Of a stretch of 64,000 nt of DNA, positions 11,301 to 24,526 are shown piece by piece. The notes under the pieces were generated by a model that did no database searches, was not told where the DNA came from, and saw only the letters and a program-made list of their open reading frames with translations. The position numbers were made by a program, and so were the translations under genes. This stretch comes from Tigriopus japonicus (lineage: Eukaryota > Arthropoda > Copepoda > Harpacticoida > Harpacticidae). The DNA lies in assembly GCA_010645155.1 (NCBI GenBank), contig CM021316.1, positions 3,588,800 to 3,652,799 of the forward strand. Reading direction: 5' to 3'. How positions within the stretch are numbered: position 1 is the first letter of the stretch; the number at the start of each line of letters is the position of its first letter.

Positions 11301-14300
11301 TGATCATTTTGGACAGATGGTTCCGAAGAAAAAAAAATATATCCATGCTCACTCTATCCCCCAATGAGCGATGTGGTTTCACGCATTAGAAGTTGAGATT
11401 CTTTCGATGCAGCATCCTTCACTTCTAGACATTTAAACCCTCTGAAAATAATCAATCTCATCTTTCAAAGATAACGTTCAATGTACTCAACATGACCACA
11501 TTATGCGATCCAAAGTCCGCAGTTCGACTTCAAAATGACTATTCGATGTTAAGACGCAACAGGACTTTGTAGTTAGTAGTTGGTGGGAAATTGTGTGGTG
11601 GCTTTGATTTATGGGAACGAACATAACAACCAACACGTAAAGAATGATTACGACTGAAACGGAACTAATGTGAGGAATATACGAGGCTTCGAATCAAAGA
11701 TGGAGTCTTCAAAAGAAAAGATTTAAGAGGTTGCGAGATATTGGCCGTTTCGGAAAAAGTTCCGATTCCGAGAGGAGTCTATCAAACCGAAATATTGAAT
11801 TACTAAGTTTTTTTAAATTACTTCACGCCTACCTAGTGATTGAATGTTGGTGCTTGGAAGGTCAATCGTGCACTGTCAAGTTCAAAGGGGCTTCTCCGAT
11901 GTTGAAACCCTTCAAATTCTTTGGCTAAGAATTCATTACCCTTAGGGCTTGGATTTAAATGTTGTCTCATTGACCCTGAGCTTGAGACAATGTCAAGGGG
12001 AATTGCCCCATATGTAAGGTGAAATCGAGGGTATGTGAATTGATTTAAGTGTGTCAAAACCTAGATTAATATCACTTTCTAACCGGAAGATTGGGTGTTC
12101 CTCTAAAACACCAAAAATAATTGGAACACATTCTTCACTCAACGGGTTATCTCATTTTCCGATCCCTAAACATTGAACAAAACGTGGTTGACGTCACATG
12201 GTTGCCAATGGAATTGGCTAGGGAAGAGATTACCATTCTCGCCCAACTTAGTCCATGTACTTAAACATGAACAATCATTAGTTGTGGTTTTCTCTGTGAG
12301 CGAAGTAACGATCTCATGATTTACCTCTCTTGATGTTGAGATCTCATTTCCTCGCTTCTCGAATCTGGAGTCGTTTTCATCATCACCTTCCATTTTGTCC
12401 ATCTGACACTTACATACAGTTCGTACCGTCCATAAGCTCAGGCTAATCTATTCAAGACAATTTCTTTTCTTCAATGCCGACTCCACCCTTTGCTTTACTA
12501 GATCCTGATTTGTGTATTCACAAAAAAGAACGTGAGAGGGACCATTTGTTATCATTCAAAGTCACCTATTTAGTCGTGGGGATCAGGTTCAACCACGAGA
12601 GTTGGTCGGACTTACCAATCTACTTACAAACATGTGTTCAGATTTATCTCATTACTACTCGATGAATTCAAAAGATGATTCGCTATGTCGGATTTTGGGG
12701 TTTGTAAATCCCGTAGGGCAGACTTGATGGATTTGAAAGTGGTCACCGAAAGGGTCGAAGGTGGTAATGGGCAACCTTCATCCTTGGCCCACTAAAGCGA
12801 TCCATCAAAGAGTGCAATCGTGAACTAGAGTTGTGTTGTCTGCTTAAGGACCCACGAGCTTGTTGATGTTGAGGATGACGGTTATAAAAACAAATTGAAA
12901 CTTTATGACGCCATTGGAGGATCTTCTAAACGCCCTCAGGCGGCGAATGATGAATAATTATGCATTCCTAATGGTAGAAACTGTTCTCGTCAAGAAAGTC
13001 GCATTCAGGCACGAAATCCTAATCAACCCACCCAGAGCGATATTAGATATAATTCCAAAAGAGCTTTTCTGATAGTAAGCCATTGATGCCACAAAAACTG
13101 AAAAAAAATCAAACAAAGACCAAGAAAATCTTTTAAAAAATGTATGAACCCTTTCTGAATACAAGGTCAGAAATAAAAATCACCTTTCTACCTCAAGATT
13201 CAACCTACATTCAATTTCATTCTTATTCTTCAAAATTGTGCATTTTTTTTTATTTCATCGATAATTCCTAACAAATTTAGCAAGAAAACTTGCTATATAA
13301 GAGGCTCTAGGATTACAAAATGAACTTTTTTGGTTTAATTGACAAAAAATTTACGAACCAAAATTCAAAAAATATTCTGAATTTGAATCTTCGACAAATC
13401 CGAAAATAGAATGTTTGTTTCTCGAGCTCCAACCACCGTCAATGTGAAGAATAATATAAAAATGAGGTCGCAATCTAGACCATTACTCTGAGATCTGAGG
13501 AATTTACCAATTATTTTGCTCAACTTAAACACTGACATTCGCATATACGCTAAATAAAAAAACATGTTTTCATTTTTTTTACATGCCAAGTGTTGCAAAT
13601 TGGGCGCAAGAAAAGGATTTTAAGCAGACTTCAAAAAAAAATATTTTTGAGTCTGATATTTGACAAAAACTCTTCATGCATTTTTAAGTAAAATGTTTGT
13701 AGATGATCCTAAATTTTCTTAAAAAAAAAGAGTTAAAATTCAGAAGCAGAATGTTCATAAATGATTTTCCCATAAGATTAATGAAAATGGCTAACGTATA
13801 AAATTCTTTTCACGATTGGGCCCGAATATTCACATTTTAACAGGCCCTCAAGGCCTAGTGAATGCATTCCTAGAAATCTCATTCGGAGAAATAATTGTCT
13901 TTTTCAGAAACTGAATAGGAAATGGTGTTGAAAGAGAATCGAGAGGAATGCATTTTACCCTTATACGTACAGTTTACAAAATGATCGGCGAATCCTTTGC
14001 AATCTAAATCTGTTTGGGTATTCATACTTTCCAAAGACAGCCAATTTTTTTTTACATTTTAAAAGTTCACCAATGGAACTTAATCCTTTTGCAATTAAAA
14101 TCTGAAATACTTCTAAATTGCATCAAAGGGTTGATCTCATACCGTCTCACAAACGTGATTATTCATTCGGTCTTTAATTTTCCATCAAATTCCATTCTAT
14201 GAGATCATATTCCCAGACAATGACTTCGGAAAAGTCAACGATGAGTTATTTTTGCCACGTTTTTTAGCTTACTTATGAGCGGAATATTTTTTTTGCCTAT

Positions 14301-17300
14301 CGTCCATCACCCTTACGATTTGATACAAAGATGAATGCATCACTTCTAACTTGACGAATGTTGGTCTTCTGTCTGACGACCTCAGAACCGAGTGAGTATA
14401 TGCAGCAACGGTTTAAACTAATTAGGCCATAACTCCTTCCTTAATTACTCGTTTTGAAGAGCCTTTTCTATGTTTCTATTGGCAGATGTTTCCAGCACCG
14501 TTTCCATCCCTGAAGGTACGTTGTCTCATGTGAAAAGCAACCTCAAGCCATCATAAAAGAATCCAGATTGGCTGCGGTCCAAACTCGAGGTTCGGAAGAT
14601 CAATAGGTTATTGATTTTGTCGATTCCAAGGATATCAAACAATTCAACGGAAGGAGGCTCAACAACAGATCTAGATTTATTCACACACTCATGCACATTT
14701 CTTTCCTCGCATTCTCATTTCCTCGCAATTTCTCAAAGAGAAAGAATCTGTTTGGGATTTTCATGGCCATTGCCAGCTAAAAACCGAAAATCATCATCAA
14801 CTTCGTTCTGACTCCGATCTTGTAGTGGGAAGAAGGTGATCTTGGATAAGATCGATCTCTTGCGGTCTATTGAAACTCAAAGGATTACGGATATGAGTCG
14901 AACTTGTCGTGCTCGATTGATCGTCTCCCTTTTTATGGAAACAATCTAGAAGAACCTTCGAATTTGCCGCGAGTTCCTGTGCTTTGTCTCAAAATATCAT
15001 CAAGCTTCAGCTCATCCGTGATCCCCACTAACTAGTAAAAAAGGTTCACTCTTTGGTCCATTTGCGCCACTCCACCTTTTTCTAGTAGTATGCGTTGTTT
15101 CAACATTCACCTTTGTGCCTTCAATTCAACAAGTGATGCCTTCATTCATGGGATTTCTTGAGGCATGACCTTATGCTGTCTCTCATCACTGTCGTCATCT
15201 TCATCATCATCATCATCATCCCTGGAGTTGCTGCCAACGGTGGAATTGACATGATGTTAAGACATGTTGCAATCCACAAATGCTTTTAACTCGGGGCGAG
15301 GAGAGAAAACAGAGGGGCTGGAAGAAATATCGTTTCCCACACAATTTGACAAGTCAAGATATTACATCAATAAAGACGACATTTGCCGGATTGCTCGATG
15401 AAGTCAAGGTCCAAAAGCATCCTTCTTCAAATGCTCTAATGGCCAATCATGAGCGAGCAAGCTACCCAAAAACTTAGACAAAATCGTTGAAATATCCAAC
15501 TATGTCTGTGGCTTAATTTAGCATGACTGAATAAGGATCCGAAATAGAATGAAGAAGATTAAGAAAGAAATGACCTTTTGCAACCGGGAGATTCAATAGG
15601 ACATTCAAGTTCTTGAATATGACCCCTGATGTGCCAGACATTAAAAAGAATATATAAGAAAAAAACACGCCCTAGTGTGACGAAATCCTGACTTGACATC
15701 ATACACCCAACCTCATAAATCACAAGGGACTCGAGGAGAAAAGCCGTGAGAAAAATGATCCTTAATCCTACAATTCAAGTTGACAATTGTAGCCCCCGAG
15801 CCAAAAGAGTGAAATCGGCTTGAATAATGCCCAGACAGGTGATTATTCATTCATTCTAACTCGGGCATGGTCCTAAAGTTGGGACTAACTGAGTGACCTG
15901 CGCGTTCAAGGTGTTCGTCGCACTTTTTGCATTCACGATTCAGCGTCGTCAATAAACAAAGCGTCAATTAATATGCCATTTTCGCCCCTGGCCAATGAAA
16001 TTTGACTCGGCAAACATGGTCATCATGCCAATTGCCAATCCCAAGTCCATTTGGCACACTTGCAATTGAAAACCACTAATTTTTGTCCAACTTTCCACTT
16101 TGAATGGGAAACTTTCAGAGGCAAAGCGTCGAATTTCGTGTGGCGTCGAACTTCGCTCGGATTGTTATAAGGAGATAAAAACGATCAAACCGATTGCCAC
16201 ATGAGTTAAATGCGGTGCTTAGATTCTCGTCTAGTGACATTTGAGCAATTAACCATTACCAATGTGAACTCCTCGCTCTCTTCATTCTTGAACAAATCAC
16301 TCAAGATTGAAATATAATCTCGATTGCCAACCAACCAACCTCTCGTGTGTAACTATTCTTGTTGCCTTGGGCTGAATATCAAGAGCCCCGTTTCTTGGAC
16401 AATAACATCAAGGGATTGATCAAATGGATAGTCTGAGTGCACGTGGACTTGCTTGCCAAAAACCATCGCCTGAAGGTGAAAAAAGAGGCAAGCGGAAACA
16501 AAACCAACCGCGAGACCATGGTTTAAGCAAATGCGACCGGAGAAAATCAGATAAGCTCGGATCGAAAGCATGGTAAACAGACCGAAGCACTTCCTCTTTG
16601 CCTTTGCTTTTCTTCGGCAAATTTGTATGCAGTTCAAAGACGACTCGGTATTTGTTCAAGAATTTTTACGACTATTTAATGCTCAGATGTAATGAAATCT
16701 GTCAATGCAGGGAGGAGTGATTTCTCCATTTGCTTATGTTGTTGCGCATTCACCCGGCAAATTACCGAGTGAAAACTTGTCTTCGAGGCAGACGACGAGC
16801 CTGAAGTAATTCGTACAAAAGCTCCCTGGATCCTCATTACTCATCGACATCGACCTAGTTCCACTGGCCACGAGAAATCCCGAGGGTTTCAGGATTATTT
16901 TGTATGGCTGTGGTTATGAAGAGTTCGTTGGGGAATCATTAGTCATCAAGTGGTTTATTACAATCTTCCGGGAAAACGGTTTCGACAACATTAAACCAGC
17001 CGAATCTTCCGCCGAGTTTCGATCATTTCCCCGCTTACAATAATATCAAGACTACATGTTTAACATTGTTTGGGTGAAACCTCGAGGAACAATTGCAACC
17101 ATGACGATATTCTAAGGACCGTTAGAACCTACTCAAATCAGTATTGAGATCTCAGAAGACATGCAACGATGAAGAAGGCCTTATCACTTTCTCAATTTTC
17201 CACATATTCGAAACCACATGAGTCATTTGAATCGTCAAGTTTTTTTCCTATTATTTCCGGCCCTGTCGCCTCGTTCCGTTGGAGATTGTGGTGGAGACAA

Positions 17301-17580
17301 AAAAAGATTTCTGGAAATTGATCGAGGGTGAATAAAAAGGCATATGCCCTGCTGATTGCCTACCTGATTGAGATTCCATTCTGATGATGAGGGCGATTTT
17401 ATCTGGTATGCACATTTCGATTACCCAATCACTACACTATTGCGTATAGGGTACTTGTCATTCACTTCTTCTCCTGAGGATAGGAGGATTCTATCACGGG
17501 ATATTTTTAGGATCGTTTAGATTTCGCAGAATCCAGGACCCGAAATGAACTCTCAATTTCAGCGATGAAGACACTCAATG
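11301..17580. other. AT-rich non-coding stretch, no gene seen
   Basis: Mostly AT-rich sequence with homopolymer runs, strongest at 13.1-14.3 kb. Open frames are under 95 codons without domains. A short ATC/CAT repeat lies near 15198-15220. Confidence 0.5.
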
Positions 17581-18440
17581 CCAGAAAAATTTCATGGTGA
17601 GTCAAGCCATGAAATCCCAGTCCGTTCTTCGTTCTCACTTTCGCACAGACACTCGCACTGAATTGGGTGGCTCTCGCTCACCCCGTTATATAAAGTATGG
17701 TAACAAAACGGACTTAAACACGATCGAGTCGGACGAAGATTGGCACTTGCTTGCTCACTTGGACAAGGAATGAAAGTCCATGTTTCCACACTCTTTTGGC
17801 ACAATGAATGACCAGAGTAATAATGCTTCCCGGTCTAGTCCTCTTGTTTCACTTGAGCAAGTCCATTAAAATTGTCTTGATTTTGCCTGCTTGAGAGTTG
17901 TGGAAGAAGGATCAAGGAATGACAAGTTCAGTCTCCCTCCAATCGTCAGGACCAGGAAAAAGTGATGATCATCATCATCATCATCCTCTAAGTAACAATG
18001 TATTAGCACTCGCGAAGATGAGAAGATGCATTCGATCGAGCCCACCCCGAAGAAAATTCCTCTGGAAACACGGCGAGGATCGAGTGCGAACTCCGAACTG
18101 AGAACCGATAACTTGAGAAGGGATCCCGAGGACGGCAACAGAACTGAGAGTACTTGCTCGACGACTTTTTCCTTCGCAATTGAGAAAGAGTGGACATGGA
18201 ATGAAATGGAATGGCATCTACTTGAACGCTGGCCTGATCATTCATGGTAGCAGAAGACACGAAGAAAAAGTGTACGAATATCAGTTGATTGCTATCTGTG
18301 CTACCAAGTACTGGATATCTAGCCACCATACATGTATGATACCAGCATGGATGATAACCAAGCTCCGAGGAACGACGATATGTAGGGTGTGTGGATATTC
18401 AACTCAGAAGGGAAGACTCATTGTCAATGGAAGTTAGAGG
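17581..18440. other. ORF-dense patch around a TATA-like box
   Basis: Overlapping open frames on both strands (minus 18003-18329, 108 codons; plus 18026-18250 and 18180-18437) coincide with raised GC content. One plus frame contains a short poly-His run from a CAT repeat (17966-17986). No domains or paired splice sites were recognised, so no CDS is called. Confidence 0.25.
17687..17695 (+). promoter_or_regulatory. TATA-like box upstream of an ORF-dense patch
   Basis: TATATAAAG sits in a locally GC-richer stretch (ctcgctcaccccgt before it). No downstream gene was identified on the plus strand; the first open frames begin at 17898 and 18026. It could be a real core promoter for an unannotated or non-coding transcript, or a chance match. 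Confidence 0.25.
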
Positions 18441-21440
18441 CTCTCCACCTACTATGTTATTTAAAAAGCCCTAAACCCCTGCAAAACAAATACCTTGTTT
18501 CATTGGAGCAGAAGTACCTAAAGGCAGACTGATAAATAAGTCTTTGACTTACCTTAAAAATCTTTGACAAGGCTAAACTTCTACCTATACCAAACCCTCA
18601 CTTTGTTGGACCCTTTCATAATTAGGTCCAATTTTATGCACAGAAATATCGAAAAATAGATTATTTAGTAGTGTTATACTCTCATTTGGTTTTCATTAAA
18701 ACCGACAAAAGATCGCCGAGCAAACCAATCCTTTCACCAACTTAAAGTCAGGTGAAAGGATTCAAAAGTCAAACAGAAGATTTGTCTGGAAACTTAAGAT
18801 TTCAATACTCAATTCAATTCGAGTAAACAATGCAAGAAAACAAATATTGAACAATCTCCAGTTTTCAAGCTTAGGGCTTTCCGTCGATTTTTCATGATCG
18901 GAACAGCAAGGGCGGGAAATAATTTCAGATTTTAAAGGGGCCAGGTAAATGTTTAAAATGAATTGGTAACACCAGACCAACGTGCTCTCCAAGGGCTTGG
19001 TGCCTAATCATTTTACCATCTTCCTGTTGAGGAAGCGGCGAAATCCCTCCCGTTACTCGATAGGACGAGATTTGAGACCCCAGTGAGTGGAATAAATGCT
19101 ATCTGTCATACCTGCTGCTGCATCAGAGCATAACCCGAGAGTCGAGATCAAAACAACTTGGTTCTCATTGGTTGGCTTTGTGGGGCAAAGTTTTCGCTCT
19201 TTAAAAAACCATTTCCGTTGCTTTGCCTGCAAAGGAGTAAATGATTTGTTGAATCTTGATCGAAATGACACAAATCGGAAAGTTCAAGGCCAGGAAAGCC
19301 CTCAGCCAAATTGTGAATGATCGAAAATCTTGGGATCTGTTACTTTGCGCTTGCTTGACTAAGACGAACGGTGCGTGCAATTTTCTAAGATGGATGATTG
19401 ATGTACTTGAGATTGAATTGTGTATTCTGTGTCAGATTTCCGTCGGATACTATCTGCTGTGCTGTCATTGCATTGGACCTGTTCAAGGTGGAGCTTTAAA
19501 CGATATTTGCTTTGGATTTGCTACAAAACGCAAAATTGCATTAATATCAAAACCTGCTTCCTCCCAAATAAATGATCACAAGAAACAATGGGTCAGTTGC
19601 ACCAATTTTGAAGATTGGAAAATCCTCAAACATTTTTTTCGAGGATAAATAGCTCTCATGATTCTTTGTGGTAAAAAGAGAGCAATCATAGAGTGCGCCA
19701 TCTATTGCTCAATAGGAGTCAACAGTTTTGCTGATTCCATGAGATACATTGGTTTGCAAAGAGTAATGGTCAAGTAACAGTTTTGGACAAACTATAGCAC
19801 CTATATTGTTGATAGAGGGACTCCAAAATCGAATTGCCAGTGTCTTCAGGTGAATTTTGGTATGAATCATACCTGAAATTAATTTTCAACCTTTTAGCTT
19901 TTCGCATATCGTATTACAAAGAAAAATTTAATTGCGATTTAAATCAAAACCATTGCAGGTCTCTTAGCAGTCCCCAATCAACATTTTGCTTTAGTTCGTC
20001 CAAAACTGATTTTTGCTTGTTTCAAATACATGTAGTTTGAGACCGCGGCTAAAGACGCTCATGGGAAAGAAGCGTCAACTAGATCAAGTTGTTGGTCTGT
20101 TTTGAAGGTTCAAATGTTTGCCGTTGTTGTCACCACCATCAATCAGGAAGTTTAAGTTAAAACGAAATTCGATTTTGCGTTCAGTAATCATGCCAATAAC
20201 CCATGAGTTTCTTTAGAATCGGCGAGCTGTTGCTGCCTAAAAATCATTAGAGGGCTTTAGTATATATATATATGATTGTACTCTTCTATAACAGGGTTCT
20301 AGGTTTTTGGTTGAAATCACAAAAATGAACTTAAATTATTACATCAAATGTAGAATGCAGGCCATTTGTTATACGTTTTGTTCAATGCCGAAAAAATGTG
20401 GTTCTTATGGACCAATGGACTTACTTTTAAAACTAATGCAATCGGGTGCCGACCTCCATCCACTATATTTATTTGAGTTTTAATACCCATTTGGCTCAAC
20501 TCGTGGTTATTTCAATGAATCTATCATTTTTCTAGTTTTCATAATGAATTAGGAAAAGCAAAACGTAATTGCTTTAACTCAACGCACGTTTTTATAACAA
20601 GAAATGAAAGTGAACACTTTTATTTCGAACTGTTCTGCCCATTTCCTTTAACGGAATGCTGTTTGAAATCGGTTCGATAAATTTCAGCAGGTTACCGACA
20701 ACAAAGACCTTGTAATCCATTTTCAACGAAACAATGTCCTTTGACTTCGTCATGTCGAGAGACTATCAATTCAAGGTGATCTTCTTTAAGAAGGTTTTCT
20801 TTAGTAATTGGACCAAACAAAAGTCTGTTGTGATCTCAAATCCGATCCTTTTTCGCATAGGATTGTCAAAAACCGCGGAAACTTCCTTCAAAGAGCATTG
20901 AGAACAAACGGAATTCATAACTGAAAGTCAAAGGGTGGAAATGTGGGAAAATGTGAGCAGCAGGACAGAAACATATCCGGACAGCTATTTAGCCACAAAT
21001 AGTCTAACCCAAGCTGACTGCTTCCAAACACACAAGATAATCCTCCCAGGCGGTCGATTGACTTCGCATCTTTCTGTCCATTCTGTATTGGTTCAAGATA
21101 TCCAGAAGTGGTGAATTCATTTCATGGCATTCGCTAAAGATCAGCCAAAAGGATGTTCCTGATTTGCTTCCCGAAACAAGACGAACATCAAGCTTAAACC
21201 AATCCAAAACTGCGGACAAGTCGTTTGGAGATGTAATTGCCGTTGTTGATGGGTTCCGATTTTTTCATCATTAACAACAATGACTTGAGTAAATGAATTG
21301 GAACCAATCATGTTTCCATCTCATTGATATCCAACGGATGTGCTCAACAAAGATTCTCCTGATTATTATGAAGTCCTGTAAAACAAAACCGTTCAATTTT
21401 ACGATGTGGACTTGATTTTCTTATTTTTTCTTCAATAGAA
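18441..21440. other. AT-rich non-coding stretch, no gene seen
   Basis: Contains an open frame of 130 codons at 19256-19648 (plus) with Cys-rich but unrecognised sequence, and a short TA run at 20261-20272. Near 18710-18744 a fragment (GCAAACCAATCCTTTCACC) resembles the right end of the 21449-21770 element and may be a remnant of the same family. Confidence 0.4.
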
Positions 21441-21448
21441 CATTACGG

Positions 21449-21770
21449 TAGTGATGGACTTATAACCGAAAGCGACAGTAGCTGACAAAAAAATTGCAGA
21501 ATGCCAATTTTCAAGATTTTAAAGTTCAATTTAAATTTACTTTAAAAGTTAAAATTGCTCAAATGTTCGATGTCAGGTGATCATAAATTTAAAAAAATGG
21601 AAAACTTAAGTTTCAGAGGCTTTTGGACCAAAATTGTTTTTGATTTTGTTGCAAACTCCATTATTCATAACTTTCGACTTCATAAGCCTTTGGTTTCGGT
21701 AGCCAAAACTGAAACCGAAACCGATTTTTTGCCGAAAGCACAAACCAATCCAAATCCAATCCTTTCACTA
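21449..21770. mobile_element. Small non-autonomous hAT-like element, 322 bp
   Basis: The element starts TAGTGATGGA and ends TCCTTTCACTA, so its termini are TAGTGA...TCACTA. It is flanked by CATTACGG at 21441-21448 and CATTAAAG at 21771-21778, a degenerate 8-bp duplication (6 of 8). An internal stretch (GATTTTGTTGCAAACTCCAT) is shared, in opposite orientation, with the element at 24969-25215, so the two belong to one family. It has no transposase ORF. Confidence 0.6.
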
Positions 21771-21857
21771 CATTAAAGCAATGTATTTCTGAACTGATGA
21801 AACGAGTTTGTCAAGCAAGATTAAAGTGTGCGCCTTGTCCGTTGCAAAATCAAAATA

Positions 21858-22425
21858 GCTTGAAAAATGTCACTCAGATGCCGAGTACTTGGAATCTAAA
21901 CGGTTCATTTTTGGCCCAAAAAAGCGGAAAAGTGCTACAGGTATATGAAAACTCAAATTACAAAGCAAATAGTATAGATTTTTGATATCACAAAATGAAA
22001 AAAAAATCTTCACATTTTTATGTTTTGTCATGACTTATTAAAATAACATTTATTAATACATAGTACCAAATTCAAAAATGCATATGTTTGAAAAACTATG
22101 CATCAGTTGAATTGAGTACATTAAGTAAGGTTTTCAAATGAAATTTTAAAACTCGAAGAACTATGGTCAAAATGGCCCAAAATAGCTTTTTCAAAATCTT
22201 ACAGAATTTCACAAAATTTATCTTGTGGGCCTACCAATATGACTTTCCATAATTCAAAAGCCATAATTGGAAATTTTACTATTTTATTATTTATGACATC
22301 ATAAATCTATGTTCTTGTTTAGGAATTTGAGTTTTCATATCCCCGGAGTGGTTTTTGTTGCTTTTTTGTGTCAAAAATCAACCGGTTAAACTCAAATAAC
22401 TCAGTAGCTGAGCGACATTTCAAAC
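21858..22425. repeat. Long imperfect inverted repeat with about 137-bp arms
   Basis: The left arm 21858-21995 and right arm 22289-22425 are imperfect reverse complements over their whole length. They share blocks such as TATGAAAACTCAAATT and CAAAAAAGC. About 293 bp of AT-rich spacer separates them. The structure fits a foldback-type or long-TIR miniature element. Target duplications could not be assigned with confidence, so the exact ends are uncertain. Confidence 0.6.
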
Positions 22426-24226
22426 ACTTTCGATTGAAAAGCATTGAAATCTGCTCTAACAGGGTACTGACCAGATTTTTGAAAGTTAGTTCCTTCAATA
22501 GGTTTTAAGTAGAAAATTTTCAACCTGACTTTGAAAAACTTAGAAAATCAAAGTTGTTTCCCTGGGTTTCCTGAGTCTGAAACATATCCCAAATTGAAGT
22601 TTTGAGCATTGAAGTAAAACATATCTTCTATTGTATGCTCAAAACTATTTGTAACACCAATGACTTTTTTATTCAAACGGTATTTATCATTTTGTTTGTC
22701 CCATTTTAAATGGTATGTCCTAATACCTTGTAACGCAATCTAAGTTTTGACTTGTAATTTGTCTTTCGAATAATTTTTCAATAAAATAGAAATTGCATGA
22801 AATTTTCATATTGTTCTGGCTGAAGGTGAAAAAAGACTAAGAAAAAATATTTCGAACGGTAGAAGTCATGAAACTTGAAGGAAGACTGGCTGGTAACCGG
22901 TTCTGCCGTCCATGATTGTAAACGAACAAATTCAGCTGGGAAGCCAGAATGGCTAGGGGTGCGTCAGAGCCGAGAACTAACTCTCCAAAAAATTTCATAA
23001 AAAAATTCGAGCCTGATTCGCATTCTCCATTCTGACAATCAATCGAAATGAACTTTTTCCTCAAGTAGCAAACTTAAACTATGTAGCGCCCAATCCTAGT
23101 TTTAATCCATCCCTAGGCACTTAGGCCCCCAAATCCTCAGCTGAATTCGTCCGACTACATTGCTCAATCATGGTTGTCTCCGTTTTGCAACAGGACCTCG
23201 ATATTCCTTGTACAAACTTCAAGTACGAAAACGTCTGTCATTTGACAGAATGGCTGCATTTCCAATTGCAATTTTTTTTGCTGAATGATACAAAAGCAAC
23301 TTAGTGATCACGACAAATATTGAAACCTCTGTTTCTAATCCACAAAGTTTCTCTTATGGCAGAAAAATACTCCGAAAGAGAAGACCAATTTTCATTTCAA
23401 GTGAAAATGATTTTAAATTGGTCAAGCAGATGCAACCTCGAACCCTCTTAGGACCTTTTGGATGAGATGAAAGGTTTTTGCCCACAAAAGTTAACACTGG
23501 CCTAAATTGGTTCTTTTTCGGGATTTGGCTTGGCCTTTGGACTGCTGATAGAAAAATCTAAAAACATCAAATTGAGATTTTTTTTGTAGTCTTCTTTGCT
23601 CCAAAATCTTTTAAATCTCTCCATTTGTGTGATTTCATATGCATTGAGAGCGAATGTGAATCACCACCATGCCATAGTAAGTCGGCTGTAATTACTTAAT
23701 GAGAGAGTGCCCCATCATCATTTTCGTGCTCATCAAACCGGATCGGTTGATGGTTGAATAAGCTTCTTAGAATCTGGGATTTGCATGCACCATGTCCACG
23801 AGCATATTCTCAATTTCGGTGAACATGAACCACACACCACTACGATAGATGACAGATGGGATCTGCAACTCGGAATTTAGAGCCACACATGAAACAACAC
23901 ATGAATGGGGAAATCACTCTGGTGTGGCCAATCCTCGTCGAATTTCCCAGAATCAATGAACTCAGTTCTTAGAAATCTGGTGGCATGATCTATTTATTCC
24001 CGGTTCTATATGGTTTGTAGTAAATGAGATTGAATCAAAAAAATGAATTGTGAATTCCAGTACCAAAATTGTTCTCGATTAGGACCGGATCTCGACAAAG
24101 TTTTGGGGGAAGAGTCCGAAGCGCCCATTGCACAAGCCCACCCACCAATCACCATCAATCTGTGGACAGAATCGGTCAGCAAATCAACATTAAAATCGCT
24201 GATTGATGGAATTAGCACCATTAAAG
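22426..24226. other. 3' flank of the cortactin gene, no gene seen
   Basis: No recognisable gene. Short open frames near 22837-23064 (minus) and 24006-24249 (both strands) have no domains. The right-hand end borders the probable cortactin polyadenylation site. Confidence 0.45.
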
Positions 24227-24232
24227 TTTATT
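24227..24232 (-). terminator. Probable polyadenylation signal of cortactin
   Basis: AATAAA on the minus strand, about 295 bases after the cortactin stop codon at 24527. It is the first canonical hexamer I see in the 3' UTR. Confidence 0.5.
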
Positions 24233-24526
24233 CAGAATGTCAAAAATGAATGTAAACAAATACTGAAATCAAAGCAATGAACAGAAGCTTCCAATTGAGA
24301 TTCAACGAGGACAATACTAGTCTGATGGCTTCACAAGCACTTTTAAATACAATAATGAATTGACCATCATTTCTTGGCATGACACATTGGGTACAAGAAG
24401 TACAAAAAATGATGGGTGAGATATTTATCACAAATGGCATTTCATGGTTGAACAAGATCTTCCCTGTTTTTTCGCCGTGTGATGATTCGGATTGGAAGAG
24501 CTGATTGGATCTGTTTGTGGTGGAGA

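Noticed and set aside
18670..18744. Possible third TAGTG-type element
   Set aside because: Only the right end resembles the 21449 element and no target duplication could be placed, so it is mentioned only as a remnant.
19256..19648. 130-codon plus-strand Cys-rich frame
   Set aside because: No recognisable domain, no splice partners, AT-rich context; within chance expectation for a window of this size.
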